Positions 13,628 to 26,689 of a stretch of 64,000 bases of DNA are shown here, one piece after another (the stretch's first letter is position 1; each line of letters opens with the position of its first letter). The position numbers and the translations under genes are program-made. The stretch comes from Poecilobothrus nobilitatus (lineage: Eukaryota > Arthropoda > Insecta > Diptera > Dolichopodidae). The stretch covers positions 259,629,843-259,693,842 of the forward strand of contig OX352774.1 in the NCBI GenBank assembly GCA_947095535.1, in the 5' to 3' direction. The notes under the pieces are model-generated. The model was not told the DNA's origin, did no database searches, and saw nothing but the letters and a program-made list of their open reading frames with translations.

Positions 13628-16067
13628 TTTTTTTTGGAATTCTCCTTTATATTCATATTTCCCTTGAACTCCTCTGCTTCTTGCTCAAACCTACAATAAT
13701 TTTGGAAAAAGGTAAACTTTCCTAGAGTTTGGGTAGCGTGTAAAAAAAAAAAGAAAAACAAAAAAAATAGCATTTTCTCGATTTTTTATCTTGAAAAAAG
13801 TAAACCAATCACCGGAAAATATTATTTACTTTTTTTTTTTTTTTTGTTTTGTTAAATGTAACAGTTAGTGAAAATAACTCTTACTTAGTAAGGATAAAAT
13901 AATTTTCTAAACAGTCCAACAGTTAATAAAAACATTTTGGAAAAAAAGTTTAAAATATTTCGAACGATTTTGACAACGTTTAGTTGGCCAAATGTCAGCT
14001 GCTATAATTTCATGATGAGAATTATTCAATTAACTATGCAAAGCAAGGTCGCCTAAATTAAGTTTATATGTTGTCACTTAAAGACTAGTGTACTTAATAT
14101 CTTTTTCAATACCAAATTTGTACACATCTTTTTATTTACTAATTTAAAAGTACAATTTAGTACAATTTATTAACTAAATTGTACTAAATTTGTACTAACA
14201 TTCAACTTATGTACAAATTCGCAATAACTCGATTTGGCCTTAATGTGCGTTTGCGAACTAAATTTTTCGAAAATTATACAATGAAGAATTGACTTCAAAT
14301 ACACTTAGCAGATTTTACTCTTAAGGTACAGTTAGTATAACAGGATAACTAGATGATAGATATTAGAAAATAAATAAGTTCAAAAGAGGTTATGTTCATG
14401 AACTTTAACAAAAAGCAATTTCACTAAATATCTTAGTTAAATACTATAAGTTTAAACAGAATTTTGTTATTAACTCGTCGGTGTCGGTTTATTTTTAGGA
14501 TGCTAATAACTGAGTGACATATACAAGACAAGAACCATACATATACATAATACTAAATATATTATAAAAAGTGAATACTTTGTACTTAACAGTTATTTTT
14601 AGCCTAATTTAATTTTTTTTTTTTTTTGTTTAATGATTTTCCGATCTAAATTAAATAAAATTTCAGTTAAAAACCATTAAATGCAAAAATTTTTTTTTTT
14701 AAAAAAACTAAGTAATAATAATAAAAAAAAAAATTGTATAAGAGGGGAAAAAAAAAAACAAGACAAAAAAAAAATCAATCAAATTTGGTGTGACCACCGG
14801 ATGTAATTTTACTTCATTTTCAAAAATAACAAAAAAAAAAATATATTATACGTCTTAAAGGTGATCAAAAACAAAATGTAAGAAAAAAAACTGTTTTATC
14901 GCACTATTGACCAACAGTTGTTTTTCTTTTCTTTTCTTTTAGTTTTTTACTTCAATTTCTATCACTGGAACAGAGTAAATTTAAGTTATATTTGATATAA
15001 AAGAAAATAACAGAAACAAAACCAGAAAAATAGACAGAGAAAAAGAAAATTTCAGTTATTTAAGGTACGCATTCTTTTGCGCTTACTGTGCCACTTTTTT
15101 TCAATTCATAAAAATTTCATTATTTTTTTTTTTTGTTTTTTTATTGTACCTATTCCTGATCAAAAAAAAAAAAAAAAAAAACTTATCTTGCACTTATTCG
15201 TTTATTTACTTACTGTTATTTTGGAATCGTGAATTGGATCCGCCGATTGTAAAAACTGTAACATTTTTTTTTTTTTTTTCATTTTAACAAAAATTTAACT
15301 AAACAAAAACCAGAAAGAAAAGGAAGAATTTTGTACAGAAAAAATATAAAAATAAAAGATATAAAAACGCATAGTAAAAGAAATTAGAAATAGTAGAATG
15401 ACTATCAATTAATTCGATAGTTGGAAAAGAAAAAAAACACCATGTCAATCAATTACAATTGATTCAACTATACAAAAATAAAAAAAACCTATTCTATGTT
15501 TAATTTTTATATTTGATACAATTTTTTTATTTTTATTCATAAGAAACTGAACCACTAAATTTCAATAGTATCGATATTTAATTATTTTTGTAAACATTAT
15601 CTGTTAAATTTGTATAAAAATTGAACTATAATCATGAAAGTCTTCTTCAAAACTTTTATTGCGATAGTAATGGATTTTTTCTTAAATTTTATATCCAGTT
15701 AACAAAATTTTAGTTCCAGAGTTTCAATTAAGTTGACTTTGGAAAGTGGATTCTACCAACTTATCGTATTGCAAATGTATCTAGTATAAGTTAGTAAGAG
15801 AAGTTATGCAGTATATGTTCAAGACGTTCTTTAATTTTCATATTAAAATTAACCTCAGAGGTAATAATTATTAGATATTAAAAAAATGTTATTATTTATT
15901 TCAATAATTTACAATATGAATCCCAATATCTTCCGCTCTATATGGTCTTATTCATTCTTCATAATTCTTAATTTCTTAAACTAATTTCCACAAGAATTCT
16001 TTCCACATCTCTATTTCTCTAACTCAACTGTATATCATTTCTATTAAAGGTCCCATCTTAAAATCTG
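13628..16067. other. Non-coding stretch, poly-A/T rich
   Basis: No gene seen. Contains the second copy of a 44-bp direct repeat (14,645-14,688; first copy 13,584-13,627) and many A/T runs. Moderately complex patches near 14.8, 15.05 and 15.2 kb contain no open frame. Confidence 0.4.
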
Positions 16068-16150
16068 GCTTTAAACAAGTAATTTTGGTTGGTTAATGTC
16101 TAACACTATCCGGAGGAAGCACGTGCATTTCCTCCGGATGATCTTTAAAA
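16068..16150 (+). repeat. Family C tail fragment with perfect CACGTG hairpin
   Basis: Eleven-base perfect arms, ATCCGGAGGAA (16,108-16,118) and TTCCTCCGGAT (16,129-16,139), enclose a ten-base loop containing CACGTG. The surrounding sequence aligns with the 3' tail of the LINE remnant at 9.2-9.6 kb read on its minus strand (AACACTATCC versus AATACTACCC, then GAGGAAGCACGTGCA in both). Confidence 0.6.
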
Positions 16151-16867
16151 TTTTTCACAAACTTTCTTAAAAAAAAAAATTAGTTAAATTTGAATACATG
16201 TTCCGGAAAATTCGAAGTAATTGATTCTATTCAAAATCCTGTTTTCGAATGCTTTTTAATTTATTATCACTAAAAGCAATTCAGATCCAATTATACAACA
16301 ATACAGAAACAACTTGTTCCTTAAAAAATTTTAAAATTCTAAACACTGTCTGAGTGCAAAAATTAATAGTGCAAAAGAAACAGCCTATTGCAGTTGCCTC
16401 AAAAACCTGTCAAAATTAGACAGGTAGGTGTCTCTTAGTTGAGAAGAAAAAACAGCGTATACTATATGTATTTTGAATGAAACCATTTTTCACAAAATAA
16501 AACATTAGTTATTTGAATATTCAAGAAATATTAAGAAATTATTCATTAGAAAGAATACTAATTCAAGTTGACTCTCCAATGACAACTTTTTATAAACAAA
16601 ATCCTTCATTTATGTTTTATTTTAATATTACATAATATATTAATAAAACCATTGCGTCCTTATAGGTTAAATTCTATACTACTTAGTGTTTAATATAGTA
16701 ATACAATTTATTTAATTTATATTATATATTATTACTTACTTTATATATAATAATTGTTTGCGAACTGGTTCGGAAATTTGGTAAAAAAATTTACATTATT
16801 GGTAAGTTTCCTTCCAATGTTTGGAATCTGAACAAGATTTGAAGTCGCATTCCCTCGGTTAACGAGG

Positions 16868-17017
16868 CATGTCGATAAACACTCACCTACCTAGACATCA
16901 ATAACCTTGATTTAGTAACATTTTCGGATTAAAAAGTGATTACATGTCCATAAACACTTACCTACCTAGACATCAATAACTTTGCTTTACTAACCTTTTC
17001 GGATGAAAAAGTGATTG
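16868..17017. repeat. Two-copy 75-bp tandem duplication
   Basis: Copy one runs 16,868-16,942 and copy two 16,943-17,017. Both start with CATGTCxATAAACACT and share the ACCTACCTAGACATCAATAA core and a TTTTCGGATxAAAAAGTGAT end. A few substitutions separate the copies, so the duplication is not brand new. Confidence 0.85.
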
Positions 17018-20000
17018 CTTATCATGCTTGTCCACCCATAATTTTAAGTCCCTTTTTATAAAATCCATGCAATCAAAATTTTTATTTATAACATATTTTA
17101 CGTTAACTAAATCAGTACTTTTTTTTTTTTGTATTAAAAAAATAAATCAAAATCAAACAATAATTTACCATATTATTGTTTGGTGTGGTATAATTAGTGC
17201 CAGTTTGTAAAAATGGGAACTAAGTAGCTCCCACAATTATACTTATTATATTCATATAGCATCTAGTTTTAGTTTTACGATCATCTTTTGAAGGACAAAT
17301 TCAACACTGTACTTTTTATTAGCTAAACGAGCTTTAGTAAAAAGATACTTCGAAAACCAGTTATATGTGGTTATTATTTAATTGGTACCTTATAATCGCT
17401 TTGCTATTCATTTAACTATTTTTTAGGCATACTATAGATAAGTTATTCAGACGTAGTGGTTATTGGTTTCAATATACCTACAATCGCTAATTGTAGAATG
17501 TCGTTTAATCTATATCATATTTTAATTTATGTCATATTTTGCCTCTTTATTTTCTATCATTAGATTAGACTTAAAGCTGCTAAAATTGTAATGTCCGCGT
17601 ACCTTTTCTAATTTTTCATCAACCACAGTAGTCATATATTTCATACCAATTTTGTCGTTTTAACTTTAAATTTATATCCATCAGATATACATCTAATTAA
17701 CTTGAAATTGATGGATTACACCTTGTGATTAGTAATAATTGAGGGTTTATATTGAATAGGATAAAATAGACTGTATAATATATTACTTGGAAAAACCCAA
17801 AAATTACTATAACTTATTTGCTTTTTATTTTGTCATTTGAACCCTTTACCAATTACAAAAGATCATTTAAATTTTTCTTCTTACCTTTTACCACATATAA
17901 TATGTAAATATTAAAAATCATTTTTATACATAAAATTTTATTTTTCTTTTATAAACAGAGCAGAGAAAATAAGATTTTTTATATATATATATATATTTTC
18001 TTTTTTTTTTTTTTGGTAATTCATTTACATATCCAATGGTTATAATTATATGGCTCATAAAAAGTCTTAATCATCATCTTCTGTACTTATAACCAACAGA
18101 ATTCCAATTTCAATAATATTAACCATGAATGAATAACAAAAAGGTACCAAATAACGAAATCATTCCATAAAATCAAGAAAACAAAAAAAAGAAGTCATTT
18201 ACAACAAAACAAAAAAAAAGAAATAAGTAGTCACTATTTTCTCTCTTTTCATTACTTTTTATTAAAATTTTTTTAATCAAAACTCCGATCATCTTCATAA
18301 TAATAATAAAAAACAAAAATTATAATAATCATGACATTAATAATTCTTTTTTTTTTTTTTTTTTTCAAGAAAATGAAAGAATTTTTCTTTTTTTTTCTTT
18401 TTTTTTAATAAAATCATTTCCAATTATTTTCCAAAAAAAAACAAAAAACACAAAGGCTCCACAAAATATAAAATCATTACAAATCTGTACCACAACACAT
18501 AATTATCTGATGATGGGACCACTTGAAGTTCATTAAAATCGTAAATTCAGACAAAAGTATTATGGATATGATAAGAAAACGAGAAGAAAAAGTACAAAAG
18601 AACGCAAAAATCGTTCAAAAGTCGCAAAACTTTAAAAAGAAAATAAAAATCATAATATATAGATACATATAATAATATGATATATATATGTATATTAATA
18701 TTTTTATTTCTTTTCCAGTTCATTGAAGCTCATTATAACCCCATCTTAAAACCGCATAATGGAAACTTATTTAATGTCAATTTCATTTGATTGTCATTAC
18801 TTCAATGATATTTTGAGCTTTATTTTTTTTCCGTTTTTTTTTTTTTTGTTCTTTTTCTTTTTCTTTTTTAATTTTTTTTTTTCTTTTTGATAGTTTTATT
18901 TTTAGTCTTCCTTTCTTTTATGTTGTTGTTGTATTTTTTAATTTTGATATAAAACCAAAATTTCACCAAATTTATAGGGCAACATTAGATGCCTAAATGG
19001 TTATATGTATATATAATATGCAAGATGAATTCTCATGAAGAGTAACTTGTGGCGCTGAAGAAGAGTCTTAAAGCTAATTAAATTAATAATTATAATATAT
19101 GTATTCAATTAAAATTTTTTAAAATTTTTCTTTAAATAATAAAGTCCTTCAGTTCCATATTAAAATATTAGTATATATATACACTCTGTATGCGGTGACA
19201 GCTGCATAGTGCCTTAATACACAAAGTATATAACAATTCGATCTGAATCAGTTTACCAGTTAATATCAATTGTATATTAAATTTTTTGATTAAAAAAAAT
19301 ATTAATATAAGAAAATGATTTTTAATTAATTGATATATATATATGTACATATAAATATATCACAGATATTCTATAATATAACATATACAATTAAATTTTT
19401 TATTATTTTCTCACTGAAAAATAAATGGCGCGGAACAATGTATACCCATCATTATATTGTATTTTTAAATGAATTTCTAGAGGGCATTAAAAAAAATACA
19501 GAAGCTACAAAGTCAATAAAAATAAATAAATTTAATGTTAATTTTATGTATTCATTTAAATTTCGAACTAAATTAATTTGCTTTTTGAATAATGTGTTGG
19601 CATTATTAATAAAATAGAATTTAATCACTTAATTTTTAATCCGTTATTTAAGTTAATGTTAAACTTCATTGATGGCGTTTGAATTTTGTAGTCTGGTAAA
19701 CTTGATTCCACTTTAGTTTAGCTCCTGCGCCCGATTTCTTTTCAATTTTGCACAAGCATGCTTGGACTTGAATAAACATGTTTTTTTTATGGTCTGCGTT
19801 CCAGAACACGTAGGAGATCACATAAAGGAGATCGTATAAAGGAGATCAAATAGGCCTTTGAAGTTTAATTGAATGTTTTGTATTTTTTATCACTCATAAC
19901 TGTTAAATAAAGATGCTAACATTTTAGACTTATCTGAAAGGTTTTAAGATTTCCTTTCATGCTTAGACATATTTCTGCAGCCGAGTAATCAACGACTTCT

Positions 20001-20109
20001 TGAAAGTAATGATTCCCGAAACTGAAGCTTAGTCAAATATTAATAATAAATTACCTAGTGGATGGCCCTATGTTTTTTTTAGGAGTGGCAAGGAAAAAAA
20101 ACAAGGTAG
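17018..20109. other. Non-coding stretch
   Basis: AT-rich with an (AT)n run near 17,980 and poly-T/poly-A tracts at 18.2-18.9 kb. A short AAAGGAGATC-type triplication sits near 19,825-19,850. No protein-like frame was accepted. This may be regulatory or intronic sequence of the hamlet locus, but no specific site can be named. Confidence 0.4.
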
Positions 20110-20870
20110 AATGTAAACCAACGGTTTTTAAAAGCGCACATTTCCAAAACACAATATACAAACTGTTTAGGATTGTGACTTGCACAAAAATTTGAAAATT
20201 TAAAAAATTTTTTGTAATAAGAAAAAATGTCAAAATAACAATTTTCTGGAATTTTGAGCGGCTGTAAGGCCGGAACCCTTTATAATTAAGAAAAACCGGT
20301 AACACATGTAAAAATATATTACTGGAGCTTTAATTTGTATGTCTTGCCGAACAAAAATTTGTACAGGTACTTAAGTTACAGGTGCCTAAAAATAGCAAAT
20401 TTTTAATTTTTCAGCCCAAATACCTCTTAAACAAAAGCTGGTGCAAAAAAATTTTCTAAGGGAACTTATACTAATTCTAAAAGTTCTTTCTTGTCTCAAA
20501 ATTTCAGGTTCCTATCTAAAGACGTTATGTTATGAAAAAAAAAATTTCATGCAAAATGTGGTTTTCACATTTTCATATTGAAAAAATCTTAAGCAGAACA
20601 TAAGATATATGCATTTAAAAATAGCGCTTCTTCACAGTTTGAGGGGCTGTAGCTCCATAATGGATGGGGCTACATGAAAAATTATTTTTTTTTATGAGAT
20701 CTACCCATTGTTGAACATTTTTGTCTCTATCTTTAACTGTGTAGATGTTTTGTAAACAGACAGACTTGTAAACAGAAGTTTTGTAAACGGACGGACAGAC
20801 AGAGTGAAACTAATGAGCACATTTTTTCAAATTTTTTTTGGAATTGTGCTAAAAATGTATCGTTAAAACT
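20110..20870 (+). repeat. Dispersed repeat family B, copy 2
   Basis: Carries the family B block order: a GGATTGTGACTTGCAC block near 20,170, AGGTGCCTAAAAATAGCAAA, GCAGAACATAAGATAT, GAGGGGCTGTAGCTCCATAA, two TTTTGTAAAC(A/G)GACxGAC runs, GTGAAACTAATGAGCAC and the terminal GTGCTAAAAATGTAT. This copy extends further left than copy 1, agreeing with the copy at 47.16 kb. Confidence 0.75.
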
Positions 20871-23800
20871 TAAAAATGACAATAATTTTTACACAATAAT
20901 TTTGAAAAAGGATAATGAGAGAAGGACTGAATATTTCAAATATATTATGAGAATGGTATTGGGTGAAGATGGGAAAATTATTTAACAAAACAAAAAATTA
21001 GTCAATATCTGAATATTTGAATACAGTTCAAATTTAAAATGCTTGACTACTCCTAAAATTGAATATTAGAAATTAAATTGTACAAGAAAAAGAAAAAGTT
21101 TTCTACATGTTTATATACATACTAACAGTAGTTAAAATTGAAAGAAAGATATTTTTAAATATTGTATCAATTTGTCAGTATTGTGTCAAACTTTCTATAA
21201 TTTTTTTTTTTTTGTTTGTTGAAACAACTCTTATTATTTTATATAGGGTATATTATAAAATTTAGCTTTTCACTGAAAATCACACATAAGCTTTACGAAT
21301 AAAATCATTTCACCTACAGAACAGTGCAGTTATAAAATTGTATTATTTTAAATTATGGTTGGAGTTCTAATATTAACAAAAAAGTCTAATCAAATATTAT
21401 GACATCGACAGCTGCAAGACTATTGCAGCATCTCTTACAATATGGTTGGTTACCAATTACTTGTGAACAATGCGAGGCCTTATGATGTATCTTTTTATTC
21501 CTATTATCTAAGTATCTATTTTATCTTCAGTTAAGCACATTAAAAAATTTATTACCAGAAAACCGGATCAATTTTTCTCCCCGAAACTGTAATCTAAACC
21601 AAAATAATGAATCTCAATTTTCGTTTATAAAAAGTCCTGCAGGATTCATTTTGTGCTATTAATAGATTTTTCGGCATGGTGTTCAGTGTTTCTAGATATA
21701 TCACTCTTAAGAGTGTAAATCAAAAATGTAACTTAATGGCACTAAATGCATTATAAATTGAAAATTCAAATAAGTGTATTATGCAACTTATGTATTCAAC
21801 TGGACTTGAATTTTATTGAAAAAAAAAAAAAAATAATTTCAATTGAATCATTTTAATGATTTTCTCTTCCGTAAATTTTTTAGACCCCCTCTATACATTT
21901 CTTTTTCTATATATTTATTTTTTCTTATACTTCGTAATTTAACTAAATTAAATCAGTTTTGTTTTTATTTTTTTTTTTTTTGGGTTTTCTCTTTAATTTT
22001 ATTTTAAAAACTCCAAAATAAAAAAAAAACTTCACAACAATTGAAAGAAAAAATAAAATTTTTTTAAATTTGATATGACAAAAAAAAAAAAAAAAAAAAA
22101 AAGACGGTAAATAAAACAAAGCATACCTACAAGAAAAAAAAAAGTCTTCTTCGCGCATAACAAAATTTTGATACCATTATACCTTATGTTATAATAAAAC
22201 TATAAGTTAGGCCACCTCTGAGTACACGTTTTACTATTACAAAAGGTAATAATTGTACTACAGTTTTTATATTACTATACTTTATATTTCTTTTTATTTT
22301 TTCTCTCTTTTCAATACTACATATTGTCCTTACCCATATACTCCTTAACTGATCGAATATAATAACAAATGCAGCAAAATGAAAATTCAAACTTAAATTA
22401 AATTTTTTGTTTTTATTTTTGTTTGTTGTTTTTCTTTTTTTTTTTATTTTTGTAACCTACTATAAGTAATAGGAGTAGCAACTTTGTTTATTTTTCATAT
22501 ACTTTTTTTTTTTTTTCTCCATTATTGTTAAATTTATATTTGAACTCAGTTTAAAACAAAGAAAATAACAGTGCGCGTGCCAAAATGTATCTGTTCACTA
22601 TTATTTTTGTCAATAACGGTCTATATGTAGTTATGTATATTCTGTTCTTCCTGGATTAAAGATTTCATCTGTACTTTTAAAGTTTTTCATTTGTTTTTTT
22701 TTTTTTTTCGTTTATATTTGTTGTGGTTTTTTTTTCGACAATGTGTTTTTTAAGAGAATGTGCTGAATATGCATGATGTGCAGTTTTATTAATCGAATAG
22801 ATACTTCTTTTTTTTTTTATTTTAATCCATTGTTTGTCTTAATTTTTTTTTTTATACATATATGTATTTATTATATACCTTTTCTTGTTATAAACTTTTT
22901 TTTTTTTTTTTTTTTTGGAGCAACAAAATTGAAAATAGCTGGAGATTTGCATTTAATAAAATGAAAAATGAAAAAAAAAATTAATTTCAATTATCCAAGT
23001 TTTGTTCGAATTTTAAAATGAAACTTTTGGTGATGCTTCAATTAATTAAATTTGACTAAGAAATTGTCATGATGTATTACTAGCTTATTTTTTTTTTTTT
23101 CTTGAAAGTTGTTTACTTAAATATAAGTGGGTACAGGTTAGTTCAAATAAGAAACAACAGTTGAGGTTCGCTTTACGATTATAATATTAAAAATAATTAT
23201 AAAAATTTCCAAAAAATTAAAAATTTAAAACAAAATATTGAAATTTTTGTCAAATAAAATAATGACAGTAGAAAATGATAGTTAATTTTAATTTAATAAT
23301 TTTTTGTACTTGAAGAAATCATTTTGATTGTTTTGTTCATTTGTCTCAAAATTTACTTAACTTTTCTAACATAATAAAATTAAAAAATCTTTAGATTCCT
23401 GAAAAGAAAAGTTTGAATGAATCTCAGATTCTTGAACAATTATTTAAAAAAAGAAAAAGAATAAAAAAAAATTTTACAACATATTTGTAAGTCTTTTTGC
23501 TTAATATTATATTCTTTCTAAAGAAGGACTCTTCTGCCTGTTAGTTTCTTCATTTATATTCTTTAAAACGGCTATGTTTTCTATGTGTTATCATTTTGAG
23601 CTTATCATTAGTCATATGTTGCAAAAAATCTCAAAAACTTCAATATTTCTTTTAAATTCATATAAATTAGATTTATCAAAAAGTATATCTATTCTACTAA
23701 AAATTCGGTTTAATTAAAAAAAAATATAAACTCTTTCTGAAATTGAAAAAAAAACACGAAAAGATCAGTTTGACGATGGAGTAGATGTTATTATTAATCA

Positions 23801-24054
23801 AAAGAGTATGTTCGATAAAATTAAAAAAAACGTATGTATTTTTCAACTAAATGTATTAAATCGAGGAAAAATTAACCTGAACAAGATTAACTTAAACAAA
23901 TCAACCTGAACAAGCGCTACTGCTCCCAAAAACCTTTACTAAGCCATTTATTTAAATACTAGTTTTGAACTCAACTAGGAAATCTATACTGTAATTAATT
24001 TTAAAAAAAATCAATAATTAACATTTTGACATTTAACTTTAAAACTGTTAACTG

Positions 24055-24170
24055 ATATATTATTCTTTTATCAGTATTTATCAGATTATATCAGTATTTA
24101 CCAGTTTATATCAGTATTTACCAGTATTTATCTTTTATCAGTATTTACCAGTATTTTGTATCAATATTTT
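24055..24170. repeat. Minisatellite, TATCAGTATTTACCAG-type units
   Basis: About six imperfect 14-18 base units built from TATCAGTATTTA(C/T)CAG follow each other. No coding role. Confidence 0.75.
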
Positions 24171-25092
24171 CAAAAGTTTATATTAACGTTTTAATGAATT
24201 CACTATCTCTTATAAAATTTTTTTGTACAAAATTTCATAAAGATCGGCTGTGGCCTGTGGCAGCTATTCGAAACTAAACCTAAATAAAAGAAAGAATAAA
24301 AATATTTTACGGCAGTCAACATACACCAATTAAAGCACTAAAAGAAGATCTCTTATTATTGTCATTACGATTAAAAATAAAAATTTATAATAATATTTTG
24401 TCATTCTATTCATTACAAAAAAATTTATATATAATCGTAATAATATCATTAAAATCATGTCATCTATAACATTTTTTTTTAACAATGACAAAAAAAAACT
24501 AGAGTTGGAAAAAAAAATTTTAAAGATGAAAATAATTTAAAAAAAAAAAAAAAAAAATCTATTCAAAATTAATTTAAAAAAAAAAAAAACATTTTCATTC
24601 AATAAAGTGAATCATTGTTAAAAGTTTTATAATGAAGTAATGAATTTTTCTTGTCCATTTTTTAACATGATCAATTTTTTAACATGAGAATTTTTTTTTT
24701 TTTTTTAACCAACCTCTTTTTTTTTTCTTTCAACTTAAAAAATTATTCACCCTTCCTGTTCTTTTAATATTCAATTAGACATAGGCAGATTATTTAAAAC
24801 GAATCATCAAATTTCTGTCCAAATACACATTTAACTAATTTTTTTAGTTAGGACCAAAATATAACTAGAAAATTACAAACAAAGAAACAAAAATAAAAGA
24901 ATGAAAGAATGAAAGAAGGGATATGTAGGTAAGATGAGCCTAAAACAATGGAAAAATGATTTGTATGATCATTTGAATTTTTTTTGTTTTTTATTAATTA
25001 TACATAGATAAAAAAAAAAAATAATTATAGGTTTAAAAATAAAGTAAAATGTAATTTTCTTTAATGAAACAGATTATTTTTACTTATCATAT

Positions 25093-25094
<2 letters not shown>

Positions 25095-25125
<31 letters not shown>
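25095..25125. repeat. (TA)n microsatellite
   Basis: An uninterrupted TA dinucleotide run of about fifteen units. Confidence 0.85.
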
Positions 25126-25126
<1 letters not shown>

Positions 25127-26505
25127 CATTGTTCTAATTTAAATTAAATATTTATTCAATTTTAACTTAAAAATTCCCAAATTTCTATTGTCTTTTCTTA
25201 ATTTGATATTATTCGACATATTTTGACAATTTATTAAATTTTTCTTTTCTTTTTTCAAATCAAAATTTTCATTTTAATATTTAGATTTTTTCTTTTCTTT
25301 TCTTACTTTGTTTAAAATTTAATTTATTTTCCATGCATACACTTATATATATATACAAAAAAAAAAAAAAAAAATTGCACAGAAATTATAATAATAGAAT
25401 GAAAGGTATATGTTATACTTGTATTTCAGATCCAATCCCCATCAACCAAACTACACGAGTACATATTTTTGAAGAAAATTTTTCTCTTCGTTTCATAACG
25501 GCTTTCTTTAAACCATAAAATTAGTCTATAGGAAGGATGGTATGAAACGAAGAATAAAACGTTCCTCATACATCATCAGGTAACTTAATTGAGTAGTTGA
25601 TTTAAAAAAGTTCCTTTTTAATTTAGTCATTATTTGAGTGCCCAGGGCTGCTCTCTCACAGTCATACTTTCAATCACAAGGTAGCTTCGAATATTTTAAG
25701 AGATAATTCTAAAACTAAAAATAAACAAAAAAATTATATGGGTCGAGATGGTCTATTATTAGTCTTTTTCGAAATATTTTTTTTAGTTTTAGTCCCAGGA
25801 ATAATCTCTTGAAATATTTGCACTCTTATGTGAAACACCCTGAATAAACATTAAATTGACACCAAGAAATATTATAAGTTTTTTATACTGAAGGAAGTGC
25901 TTGTAAAATTGCCATCTATTTTTTAGGTAAAATTGGTGCCAAAAACTTGTGGTAGCAAAAACGCATATATTGGTAATTGAAATCCAAATAAAAGAAAACT
26001 AGAAGTGACACTAGAACTAGAGATTAAGTTTATATTATAATGTAACTAAAATTCTTTTACAGATTTTCATTTTGCTCTTTTTCCCATATGAAACATTTGT
26101 ATAAATTTAGTTTTCCTTAATTCAAACTTAAAAGGATTATGTACAGGATTTGCTTTTCGTTTTTTATTAATGGTTTTCTTATGACTTCTACTGTTTAAGA
26201 AGTTTCTTTTCTTCCATTAAAGGCGTATATAGCCAATAAACCTTCAACTTCACTATTTTATTGGGATTTAAAGAAAAAAATATTGTTCTTGACTCGCAAT
26301 TAACGAAATGATTTTCGATATTTTGAAAAATAAATCAAATATAGGGTAATATGGAAAGTCTATGCTTAACTAAAAAACGGAAAATTACTAGAATATTAAT
26401 ATGTTAAATTTAAAACTTTCATTATTTAATATAAATAATTAATTAATCTAAGTAAATCTAAACTAGTATCTAAATAAATGTTTTTTATATTGTTTTTAAT
26501 TCTTT

Positions 26506-26526
26506 TTTTTAATTTTCCACTTACAG
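26506..26526 (+). promoter_or_regulatory. Probable splice acceptor before the hamlet exon
   Basis: A T-rich tract ends in CCACTTACAG at 26,526, a good insect 3' splice site. From here to the ATG at 26,690 all three frames contain stops, so with this acceptor the first 163 bases would be 5' untranslated sequence. An acceptor further right, for instance ending near 26,740 (CCAAAACAG), would be needed to join upstream coding exons in frame. Confidence 0.4.
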
Positions 26527-26689
26527 ATAAAAAAAAAGAATTAACTTTCAAATCAAAAACATCAGTTTTCAATCTATTAAAAAACAAAAAAAGCAAACCT
26601 AAAAAATTATATTATCTTACAAATTTCATTCGATTGGGACTATTTTAAACAGCTCCATTTATATTTAAAAAAGTAATGGTGGACTAATA

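Larger units (their letters stand above)
20871..26526. other. Non-coding stretch upstream of the hamlet exon
   Basis: No coding sequence is supported. It holds a TATCAGTATTTACCAG minisatellite (24,055-24,170), a (TA)n run at 25,095-25,125 and several long poly-A/T tracts. It ends in a splice-acceptor-like tract, so at least its right part is probably intron of the hamlet gene. Confidence 0.45.

Noticed and set aside
26529..26648. Open stretch KKKELTFKSKTSVFNLLKNK as a coding extension of hamlet
   Set aside because: It ends in a stop before the ATG, is in a different frame and has no family resemblance; read as 5' untranslated sequence.
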